Assembly (NCBI RefSeq): GCF_000759025.1
Contig: NZ_JPOS01000030.1
Span: forward strand, 1 to 37,444
DNA length: 37,444 nt
From: Phaeodactylibacter xiamenensis
GTDB taxonomy: Bacteria; Bacteroidota; Bacteroidia; Chitinophagales; Saprospiraceae
Direction of reading: 5' to 3'
Shown: positions 24,258 to 31,954 of the stretch, in pieces
Layout: the number at the start of each line of letters is the position of its first letter
How positions within the stretch are numbered: the first letter of the stretch is position 1
Notes under the pieces: generated by a model
The model's input: the letters and a program-made list of their open reading frames with translations, nothing else
Database searches by the model: none
What the model was told of the DNA's origin: nothing
Position numbers and translations under genes: made by a program

Positions 24258-26705
24258 TTACTGACGGATCGTAGCACCAAGTTTGGACTCATAGTCGGCA
24301 ATCAGCTGATTGACCACCTTGTCCACTTCCTTGTCCTTGAGCGTTTTCTCAGGGTTTTCAAAAGTGAAGCTGACAGCGTAGGACTTTTTCCCGGCGCCGA
24401 GCTGCTCCTCGTTTTCGTACACGTCAAAAAGGTTGATATCCTTAATGAGCTTCTTGCCCACCTTACGGGCAATCGCCACAATATCACTAAATTTTACAGA
24501 ATTATCAATAACCAGGGCCAAATCCCTCCGGCTGCTTGGGAATTTGTTCAGCTCCTCGTAGGATAATTTATACTTTTTTCGGGCTTTCATGAGGTTGTCC
24601 CAGCTGAAATCGGCGTAAAAGACCTCCCCGCGGATGTCCATCGCCTTGACCAACTTGGGGTTGACTTTGCCGAAGCGGACCAGGGTCTGCGGGCCGCGGT
24701 GGTATTCCAGCCCGAAGGCTAGGCTGTTGTCCCGCAGCGCCGTCTCCTGATAGCCCTGCAGCCCGAAGCGGGCGAGGATGTTTTCCACAAAAGCCTTCAG
24801 GGCGTAGTAATCCGCATCGCCTTCGCGTACGCCCAGCCAGGTTTCCGGGTGGCGCTCGCCGGTCATGAAGAGGCTCAGGTGCTGCTGCTCGTCGATCTTG
24901 TTCTCTCCGTGCTGATAAGTACGGCCAAATTCAAACAGCTTCAGGCGCGACTGCTGCCGGTTCTGATTGTGCAGAATGGCTTCGAGCCCGCTGAAAAGCA
25001 TATCCGGGCGCATAATATCGAGCTGCACGGTAGAGGTGTTGTTGATGTACACCAGCTTGTTGTCGGCCAGCCCTTCGAAAATTTCCTTGTAGTACTGCGA
25101 GCGGGACAGGGACAGGGCCATCATTTCGTTGAAGCCATTGGCTGCCAGGTAGTCGCCGATCTTGTCGCGCAGCAGGTTGGGGTCGGGCTGAGGGGCGATG
25201 TTGAGCCCGGTCTTGACCTGCTCAGGGATAGGCACCTCGTTGTAACCGTAGATGCGAAGGATTTCCTCAATTACATCGGCTTCCCGCGTTACGTCCGACT
25301 TATTGGTAGGCACTGCAACGGTGAACGTCTCCCCATCGTCTGCCAGGATTTTCATCTCCAGGGCCTCCAGGATGCTGTGGATTTTGGCTTTGGGAATGTC
25401 GATGCCAATCAGGCGGTTGGTGTGCGCGTAGCTGACCTTCACTTCCACCGGTTTGACCGGGTTGGGGTAGAGGTCGGTGATGTCGCTTGAAAGGGTACCG
25501 CCAGCCAGTTCCTTAATGAGCAGGGCGGCCCGCTTCAGGGCGTAGGTTACGATGTTGGGGTCGCTGCCTTTTTCGAAAACCTTGGCGGCATCGGTGCGCA
25601 GGTTGTGCCCCATGCTTGTGCGGCGTACCCACTTGGCGCTGAAGTGAGCGGACTCCAGGAAGACATCCGTGGTGTTTTCCGTCACACCGGAGCCTATGCC
25701 CCCGAACACGCCAGCGATGCACATGCCTTCGCCGGCGCCATTGCAGATCATGAGGTCTTCGCCCGTCAGTTCGCGCTCCACCTCGTCCAGGGTGGTAAAT
25801 TTGGTGCCTTTCGGCAAAGCCTTTACGACAATCTTGTGGCCTTTGACTTTCGCCAGGTCGAAGGCGTGGAGGGGCTGCCCAAGCTCATGCAGCACGAAGT
25901 TGGTCACGTCCACCACATTATTGATGGGCCGCAGCCCGATGGAAAGCAGGCGGTTTTTGAGCCAGTTGGGCGACTCCTTAACAGTAATGCCCTTTAGCGT
26001 CACGCTAGCGTAGCGTGGGCAGGCTTCGGCATCTTCCACCTCAATGCTGACCGGCAGGCTTTGGTCATCCGCTTTGAAGCCGTCGACGGAGGGCAGGTGC
26101 ACGCCGTCGTTGTGGCTGTGGTTGACTTTGAGGTAGGCTGCCAGGTCCTTGGCTACGCCCAGGTGGTTGGTGGCATCCGAGCGGTTGGGGGTTAGCCCGA
26201 TCTCGTAAACGTGGTCGATTTCGATATTGAAGTACTCCCGTGCGGGGGTGCCCACTGCGGTGTCTTCCGGCAGCACCAGGATGCCATCGTGGCTCGTGCC
26301 GGTGCCCAGTTCGTCCTCCGCGCAGATCATGCCTTCGGATACCTGCCCGCGGATCTTGCCTTTTTTGAGGGTGAGGGGCTCTTCGCTGCCAACGGGGTAC
26401 AAAGTTGTCCCCACGGTAGCCACCATCACTTTTTGTCCCTGCGCTACATTTGGCGCACCACAGACGATCTGCAGGGGCGCTTCCCCACCTACGTCCACTT
26501 TGGTCAGGGACAGGCGGTCGGCATCAGGGTGTTGGCCACATTCGAGGACATGCCCCACGACCACGCCTTCCAGCCCGCCGCGGATGCTTTCCACCCGCTC
26601 CATGCCTTCTTCTTCCAGTCCAATACCTGTGAGCATAGCCGAGACTTCCTCAGGGCTATGGTCTATATCGATATACTCTTTCAGCCAGTTCAGAGATACT
26701 TTCAT
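24258..26705 (-). CDS. pheT: phenylalanyl-tRNA synthetase beta subunit
   Basis: 815 residues, full length for the family. Pairs with PheS to charge tRNA-Phe and carries the editing site. The start MKVSLNWLKEYIDID is at 26705; the longer frame to 26729 covers the promoter. Domains: N-terminal OB-fold tRNA-binding region (about 40-150, VDVGGEAPLQIVCGAPNV), B3/4 editing domain (about 210-390), B5 domain (about 400-480), the synthetase-like core, and the C-terminal FDX-ACB anticodon domain (from about 720, FPSSRRDLALVID). pheS is not in this window, so the subunits are split. Confidence 0.96.
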   Translation of the reverse strand: MKVSLNWLKEYIDIDHSPEEVSAMLTGIGLEEEGMERVESIRGGLEGVVVGHVLECGQHPDADRLSLTKVDVGGEAPLQIVCGAPNVAQGQKVMVATVGTTLYPVGSEEPLTLKKGKIRGQVSEGMICAEDELGTGTSHDGILVLPEDTAVGTPAREYFNIEIDHVYEIGLTPNRSDATNHLGVAKDLAAYLKVNHSHNDGVHLPSVDGFKADDQSLPVSIEVEDAEACPRYASVTLKGITVKESPNWLKNRLLSIGLRPINNVVDVTNFVLHELGQPLHAFDLAKVKGHKIVVKALPKGTKFTTLDEVERELTGEDLMICNGAGEGMCIAGVFGGIGSGVTENTTDVFLESAHFSAKWVRRTSMGHNLRTDAAKVFEKGSDPNIVTYALKRAALLIKELAGGTLSSDITDLYPNPVKPVEVKVSYAHTNRLIGIDIPKAKIHSILEALEMKILADDGETFTVAVPTNKSDVTREADVIEEILRIYGYNEVPIPEQVKTGLNIAPQPDPNLLRDKIGDYLAANGFNEMMALSLSRSQYYKEIFEGLADNKLVYINNTSTVQLDIMRPDMLFSGLEAILHNQNRQQSRLKLFEFGRTYQHGENKIDEQQHLSLFMTGERHPETWLGVREGDADYYALKAFVENILARFGLQGYQETALRDNSLAFGLEYHRGPQTLVRFGKVNPKLVKAMDIRGEVFYADFSWDNLMKARKKYKLSYEELNKFPSSRRDLALVIDNSVKFSDIVAIARKVGKKLIKDINLFDVYENEEQLGAGKKSYAVSFTFENPEKTLKDKEVDKVVNQLIADYESKLGATIRQ

Positions 26706-26726
26706 TGCTGTAGTTTTGTAAGGGCA

Positions 26727-26756
26727 CAAATATACTGACGAATGGGGGATTTACAA
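26727..26756 (-). promoter_or_regulatory. pheT promoter, Bacteroidota consensus
   Basis: On the minus strand TTG (26756-26754), a 19-nt spacer and TATATTTG (26734-26727) match the primary sigma factor consensus of Bacteroidota, TTG-N19-TAnnTTTG, exactly. Transcription would start near 26720, about 15 nt before the pheT ATG. It probably drives pheT, the coiled-coil gene, zapA and perhaps further. Confidence 0.8.
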
Positions 26757-26948
26757 CCTATATGGAGGGGGAGTCCTCACAAATCTGGTTCTTTGAGCTG
26801 ATTTTGGCGATGGTCTGCCTCTTCACAACGTTAAAAAAGGGTTAACCCGTTCCGGGAAGCAAGCGGGAGGGCCTTTCTCAACGTTTTCGTGGAGATTTCA
26901 GCCCGTTTTTCGCAGGGAAGTGCGGGGAAAGTCGGAAGTTTGCACCTC

Positions 26949-29237
26949 ATGGAAGAAGCTATGCCATTATTGAACCCGAAAATATACGGTATCGTACTGC
27001 TGCTGCTAGTGGCTGCCCCGGCATTTGGGCAACAGCCCGCCGCTCCGGCACAGGACACGGCCAAACAGGAAGTGGAAGTCGACCACGCCGACCTGTTTGA
27101 ATACATTCAGTCGGGAGATACGGTTATTCAGAAGCTCAATGGCAACGTCGAGCTGCGGCAGGATAGCGTGTACATGTACTGCGATACCGCCCGTATCGAG
27201 AACCAAACCCGCGTGTATGCCAATGGCGATGTGATCATTCAGCAGGGGGATTCTCTCAATGTTTTCTCAGACTCTGCCGTTTACGACGGGGCGACCCGCA
27301 TAGCCGAGCTTTACGGGGATGTCATTCTGGAAAAGGGCGATCAGCGCCTCTTCACCGACCGCCTGACCTACGACCTCAACCTCAAGCTGGCCACTTACGA
27401 TAATGGCGCCACCCTTACCCTCGACAGCACGCAGCTGACCAGCAAAAAGGGCTATTACTACGTAGATGAGCGGCAAATCTACTTCAAAGACAGCGTCGTG
27501 GTGATCGATTCGGCTTTTACACTGCTTTCGGACACCCTGGGCTTCAATACGGAGACCAAAGTGGTGGACTTTCTGGGGCCCACCCTGATCGACAGCGATA
27601 CCACCAAGCTGTACTGCGAAGATGGTTTTTACGATACCGAGAACAACGTAGCGGAATTCACCAAAAACGCGCAGTACCAAAAGGGCGACCAACTGGCCCT
27701 GGCCGATACCATCCGCTACGATGGCAGCCGGGAGGTGTACATCCTGCGCGGCAACGCCATTTTCAAAGAAAACGAACGGGAAGCCACCGCCGATGTAATT
27801 GAGTACAGTCAGGAAGCCGACCGCACGGTACTCGTGGGCAATGCCCGCTACAAAGATGACAAACAGGACATCGCCGCCGATGAGATCGTCTACGATGCCA
27901 AACAGGAGACCTATTCCACCCGCGGCCGCTCCCGCATTAGCGATCCGCCGCAGCTGCTGGAAGCCGATCAGGTGGACTACAGCGAGGAACGGGGCATTGG
28001 TATCGCCACCGGCTCTGTGATTTGGCGGGACACCTCCGAAGACCTGACCATTATGTGCGATACGGCCGACTATGACCGGAAAGCGGATTACCTCAAAGCC
28101 TTCGGAGGGCGCAATGGCCGGCCGCTGCTCATCACGATTGTGGATGGCGACTCCTTATTTATGGCATCCGATACCCTGCTGGCGCTGCAAGACGTATTCG
28201 ATACCCTGATTGTGGAGACCGTTATCACCGTTGATACGCTCTTTTCGGATTCCCTGGTTACGGATACCTTGGTCATAGACTCCCTCATTGCCGATACCCT
28301 CATCACGGAAACCCTTGTCACCGACAGTGCCCGTCTGCTGCGGGCCTATCCTGATGTGCGCATTTTTAAAACGGATATGCAGGCCATCTGCGACTCCCTG
28401 TCGTACAGTACGCGAGACTCCACCTTCCGGCTGTTCCGGGAGCCTATCGTCTGGGCGGATACCTCGCAGTTCAATGCCGATACCGTTAATATCCTGCTCA
28501 ACAAGGGCAGTATTGACCGCATTTTCCTTCGCAATAACGCCCTGATTGTCAATTCTCCGGATGAGATTATGTTCAATCAGGTCAAAGGCAAGCACGTGAC
28601 CGCCTTTTTCAAAGCAGAAGAACTCCGGCGGATGGCAGTGAACGGCAACGCGGAATCCGTGTACTACGCTCTGGATGACGATGGCGGCTACGTAGGCGTC
28701 AATAAAACCATCTGCAGCGAGATGATGCTGTACTTCGGGAACAATGAGGTGGAAAAGATCACATTTTTCAATCAGCCCAAGGCCGAGATGCTGCCGATGG
28801 GGCAAACGAACCACAGCACGCTCAAACTGGAAGGCTTCTTTTGGGAAACCCAATACCGGCCCGACAGTCTGCCGGATTTGTTCAGCCCGGAGAAAAAACG
28901 GGTACTGAAGGCTCTCCCCAAACCCGCTGCCCCCGTGGCTGATTCTTTGGCGCAGGACAGTCTGGAAGTCCCCCCTTCCGCCATGGGGCTGGATGAAGAA
29001 GCAAAAGAGGCTCCGGAAAGACCAGCTGAGGCCCCCGCTGCGCCCCCTGCGCAGGGCCTGCCCGTTCCCCCAGCCAACTCTCCGGAACAGGGCCTGCCCG
29101 TTCCCCCCGATCCTGCCAAAGGACAGGGCCTGCCCGTTCCCCCAGCCAACTCTCCGGAACAGGGATTACCTGGCACTCCCCCAACAGTCACCACGGAGCA
29201 ACCACCAACACCAGAAAAACAAAACGACGAGCAATAA
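26949..29237 (+). CDS. OstA/LptA-like LPS transport protein
   Basis: 762 residues from the ATG at 26949; 26961 is an alternative start, and the GTG at 26889 is unlikely. The signal peptide ends near APAFGQQ. The body is a series of OstA (PF13100-type) strand pairs: NGNVELRQDSVYMYCDTARI, YGDVILEKGDQRLFTDRLTYD, LRGNAIFKENEREATADVIEY. Such repeats form the beta-jellyroll bridge that carries lipopolysaccharide across the periplasm. An insert about residue 410-450 is a Thr/Val/Asp-rich stretch (DTLIVETVITVDTLFSDSLV) of near-repeats. The C-terminal 65 residues are Pro-rich with a 12-residue tandem repeat. It overlaps batE by 1 bp. Confidence 0.88.
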   Translation: MEEAMPLLNPKIYGIVLLLLVAAPAFGQQPAAPAQDTAKQEVEVDHADLFEYIQSGDTVIQKLNGNVELRQDSVYMYCDTARIENQTRVYANGDVIIQQGDSLNVFSDSAVYDGATRIAELYGDVILEKGDQRLFTDRLTYDLNLKLATYDNGATLTLDSTQLTSKKGYYYVDERQIYFKDSVVVIDSAFTLLSDTLGFNTETKVVDFLGPTLIDSDTTKLYCEDGFYDTENNVAEFTKNAQYQKGDQLALADTIRYDGSREVYILRGNAIFKENEREATADVIEYSQEADRTVLVGNARYKDDKQDIAADEIVYDAKQETYSTRGRSRISDPPQLLEADQVDYSEERGIGIATGSVIWRDTSEDLTIMCDTADYDRKADYLKAFGGRNGRPLLITIVDGDSLFMASDTLLALQDVFDTLIVETVITVDTLFSDSLVTDTLVIDSLIADTLITETLVTDSARLLRAYPDVRIFKTDMQAICDSLSYSTRDSTFRLFREPIVWADTSQFNADTVNILLNKGSIDRIFLRNNALIVNSPDEIMFNQVKGKHVTAFFKAEELRRMAVNGNAESVYYALDDDGGYVGVNKTICSEMMLYFGNNEVEKITFFNQPKAEMLPMGQTNHSTLKLEGFFWETQYRPDSLPDLFSPEKKRVLKALPKPAAPVADSLAQDSLEVPPSAMGLDEEAKEAPERPAEAPAAPPAQGLPVPPANSPEQGLPVPPDPAKGQGLPVPPANSPEQGLPGTPPTVTTEQPPTPEKQNDEQ
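29052..29159 (+). repeat. three tandem 36-bp repeats in the OstA-like gene
   Basis: Units start at 29052, 29088 and 29124, each beginning CAGGGCCTGCCCGTTCCC. They encode QGLPVPPANSPE, QGLPVPPDPAKG and QGLPVPPANSPE; a fourth, diverged unit follows. Units one and three are identical over at least 36 bases, the mark of recent slippage. Confidence 0.95.
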
Positions 29238-30001
29238 TGATGAAAAAGTGGATGGTATTCATTGCATGGTTTGGAATGGGCATTGGGCTGCTGGCCGCAC
29301 AGTCTTCACCAAAACAGCTGCTGCAAGCCGGCCATAATGCCTACCACGACAAAGATTACGAAACCGCCATCAGCCGGTACGAAGCCCTCCGTGCCGATGG
29401 GTACGAAAGTGTGGGCCTCTACTACAACCTCGGCAATGCCTACTACCGCAACGGCAATCTGCCCATGTCGGTCCTCAACTACGAGCGCGCCCTCCGGCTC
29501 GATCCCGCCAATGAGCAGGTACAGTCCAATCTGGCTTTGGTACAGGAAAAACTGGAATCTTCGAATATTCAAATCCGGCAATCGGGCGTCGTCCGCACCT
29601 GGCTTTCCGTGCAGCACCTGATGCGCACCCGGGGCTGGGCCGTGCTCGGCCTCCTCCTGTTTTGGCTGGGCGTAGGCGGGCTGGCCGTCTGGCAATTTGC
29701 CCCTCAGCGCCGGCAGCGCAAAGCCGGTTTCCTGGCAGGCGTTACCGCCCTGTTCCTCTGCCTGTTGCCCTTTGGCTTCGCCTACGGTCGGGCGCAGCAG
29801 GAGTTTTACCACCACAAAGCCGTCCTGATGGCAGAAGAAACGCCCCTGCACGTGGCCCCGGATGCCCAAAGTGAGCCCGTCCTGACCCTCTACGGTGGCG
29901 AGACCCTGACTATACTGGATGAAATAAGCGGCTGGTATAAAGTGGAGTTGAGTGATACGACGGTGGGATGGGTGCCTAAGGATTTGGTGGCGGAGGTTTA
30001 G
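29237..30001 (+). CDS. batE: BatE-like TPR and SH3 protein
   Basis: 254 residues. A signal peptide or N-terminal anchor (MVFIAWFGMGIGLLAA) is followed by two TPR units (about 30-115, GLYYNLGNAYYRNGNLPMSVLNYERALRL in part), two membrane helices (about 135-155 and 165-183), and a C-terminal bacterial SH3 domain (about 195-254, LTLYGGETLTILDEISGWYKVEL). This is the BatE layout of the Bacteroides aerotolerance (Bat) operon, but batA-D are not here. It is translationally coupled to the OstA-like gene. The TAG stop is followed by a run of G and then an open frame in the same phase. Confidence 0.82.
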   Translation: MMKKWMVFIAWFGMGIGLLAAQSSPKQLLQAGHNAYHDKDYETAISRYEALRADGYESVGLYYNLGNAYYRNGNLPMSVLNYERALRLDPANEQVQSNLALVQEKLESSNIQIRQSGVVRTWLSVQHLMRTRGWAVLGLLLFWLGVGGLAVWQFAPQRRQRKAGFLAGVTALFLCLLPFGFAYGRAQQEFYHHKAVLMAEETPLHVAPDAQSEPVLTLYGGETLTILDEISGWYKVELSDTTVGWVPKDLVAEV

Positions 30002-30778
30002 GGGGGGCAAACTATTTCAGGGGATGACATTGAGCCCCGGATCGGCTACCTGAAAATAGAAGGGGTCGCAAGCAGTAGTGATGACCTGGTACAGCACGAA
30101 TTGCAGCGCAAGAAAAACCAAGGCTACCTATGGGAAACCCTCACCACCTTACAAGCAGGGGAACCCATTTACTTTGAAGACTCCACAGCTTCCTATCAAT
30201 ACAACTACGATTACCGGTTACTGGCCGTAGATGATGCTGGGCTGAAGTCCAGCTCTAAAATATTGACTGCCCGCCCCTTAGCGAGCTCGGTTCGGGGTGA
30301 GATTTTGGATCTGCGCTTACTTATACACACGATCTTAGAACAAGATTCTGCGGTGCTAACCAATCTGCCTGTATTAACGGTCAATCCTTCCAGTAGTGTA
30401 TTGCCAAACAACCCACAAGGTGCGCGGCCAGGCCAACAATACCTATATGGCCGTGGAGAAGCTGCGCTGGTCTGGGAGTTCCTTGAACAAGATGGAATTT
30501 ATGGTTACCAAATATACCGTTCCGCATCCGATGGGGTATTACGGCCCTACCGTATGGTCAGGCCGGATGAAGGCGTCGTTACACTCGAAGTCTTTCAGAA
30601 AATCCAGGAACGTTTTGGTGCACAGTCTGGGATCGACTCCGGCATCGTTGACGGCAACCACTTTTTCTTCTTCGACGGTGGGCTAAAGAAAGGGACCGCC
30701 TATACCTACCGGGTCGAAGCCCAGTACATTGATGGGGCAGTGTCCCCGCTCTCTGAATCAGTCATTGTGATCTATTAA
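30002..30778 (+). pseudogene. 5'-truncated fibronectin type III-like gene
   Basis: The frame is open from directly after the BatE stop to 30778 with no ATG; the first candidate is a TTG at 30101. The opening codons (RIGYLKIEGVASSSDDLVQHEL) already belong to the fold, and YNYDYRLLAVDDAGLKSS and GYQIYRSASDG... GTAYTYRVEAQYIDG are two FN3 domains of the type common in secreted Bacteroidota proteins. There is no signal peptide or T9SS tail. I read it as the 3' remnant of a larger gene joined to batE by a deletion; read-through of the BatE stop would fuse the two. Confidence 0.6.
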
Positions 30779-30789
30779 ATGAAAGGACT

Positions 30790-31656
30790 ATGATGCGACT
30801 CCAAATACTATTTATCGCTTTATTCCTGTTGCCCTCGTTGAACTGGGCGCAGGACTGTGCGGAGGCTACTGTGCTCAGCTCACAGGAAACCATGCTCACC
30901 GTCCCGTCCTTAAGCCGGGCAGCAGCAGATACCCCGCCCCAGCCCAGTGACTGCCGGGCTGAAGGATTGCCCGCAACTCACCCGGCATGGGTCCAGTTTA
31001 CGGCCCCGGTAAATGCCCGTTTGGCCTTCGACCTCATCCCCCTCAATGAAGGAGATGATCTCGACTTCATCCTCTACAAAGTTGAAGGGGACGATTGCCA
31101 GAGCCGCACGGCTATACGCTGCACGGCCGCCGGGCCAAATATTGGAGGCGCTACCGCATTCAGCACGCCCTGTATGGGCGCTACGGGGCTAAAAGCAAAT
31201 GTAGACACCAATGCTGCCGCTTCTGGCTGTGATAATGCCGATGGCAACTACCTGTCCCCAGTCACGGTGCAGGCTGGAGAGACCTACTTACTCTGGGTCA
31301 ACAACTACGCCCTGTCCTCCGGTAACCGCCCCAGCGGGCAAGCGGATGGGTTTACCCTGCTGCTGGACTTTGACCAGGCGGCGCTAGTTAGCGAAGCTGA
31401 TATCCTGTCCTCCCTGCGCGTCTTCCCGAACCCGGTAACCGATTGGCTGCAACTGGAACTGCAGCTGCCCGCTGCCACGCCCATAGCGGCTATCGTACAG
31501 AATGCGCTCGGCCAGCAAATCACCACCGCCCGCTACGATGGCACTGCCGGCAAACACACCTACCCATTGCCTACTGAAAAGTGGCTGCCCGGGCTTTACT
31601 GGGTGACTGTGGTGGTGGATGGGGTGCGCCGGGTGGTGGTGGTGGAGAAGCTTTGA
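30790..31656 (+). CDS. small T9SS-exported protein
   Basis: 288 residues. Signal peptide MMRLQILFIALFLLPSLNWAQ. The middle is a single beta-sandwich of the kind common in Bacteroidota secreted proteins (HPAWVQFTAPVNARLAFDLI, GDDLDFILYKVEGDDCQSR, TYLLWVNNYAL). Four to six cysteines suggest disulphides. The C-terminus, LRVFPNPVTDWLQLELQLP to WLPGLYWVTVVVDGVRRVVVVEKL, is a complete type A T9SS sorting domain. It may be the former partner of the FN3 remnant upstream, 11 bp away. Confidence 0.82.
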   Translation: MMRLQILFIALFLLPSLNWAQDCAEATVLSSQETMLTVPSLSRAAADTPPQPSDCRAEGLPATHPAWVQFTAPVNARLAFDLIPLNEGDDLDFILYKVEGDDCQSRTAIRCTAAGPNIGGATAFSTPCMGATGLKANVDTNAAASGCDNADGNYLSPVTVQAGETYLLWVNNYALSSGNRPSGQADGFTLLLDFDQAALVSEADILSSLRVFPNPVTDWLQLELQLPAATPIAAIVQNALGQQITTARYDGTAGKHTYPLPTEKWLPGLYWVTVVVDGVRRVVVVEKL

Positions 31657-31774
31657 AAATGCCTGTTCATTCAGTAGAGCGCTTCTTTGTTAGATTATTC
31701 TTTATAAGGCCTTAGATGTCATATTTTTTCTGAAGAGATAGAAAAAATGGACTATTGAGCTAAAAGCAAATGAT

Positions 31775-31918
31775 ATGTTTTCTAAAAAAAATGCTTTGTT
31801 GTTCTTGTTTCTTTTGGCGAAAACACTCATTGTGTTTTCTCAGCAGCAGTGTTATGAAATTCGTCAAACAGATAGCGGAGCAGCGGATAATTTATATAAT
31901 TCAATATTGGAATCTTAA
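31775..31918 (+). pseudogene. signal-peptide exon of the pretoxin, ended by an in-frame TAA
   Basis: 47 codons: MFSKKNALLFLFLLAKTLIVFSQQQ is a clean Sec signal peptide, then CYEIRQTDSGAADNLYNSILES and TAA at 31916-31918. The same frame continues without another stop (ACNIKSILQDIGVSDFHII) into the large toxin ORF, so this is the natural N-terminus of that protein. The region upstream (31657-31774) contains no other gene. Confidence 0.75.
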
Positions 31919-31954
31919 GCTTGTAATATAAAATCGATTTTACAAGATATAGGA

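Noticed and set aside
29306-30010. 234-codon minus-strand frame across batE
   Set aside because: Shadow of batE on the opposite strand.
31916-31918. Programmed recoding of the TAA in the pretoxin
   Set aside because: No stem-loop or known recoding signal is obvious right after the stop, and TAA is the codon least prone to read-through; a mutation is simpler. Kept only as an alternative.
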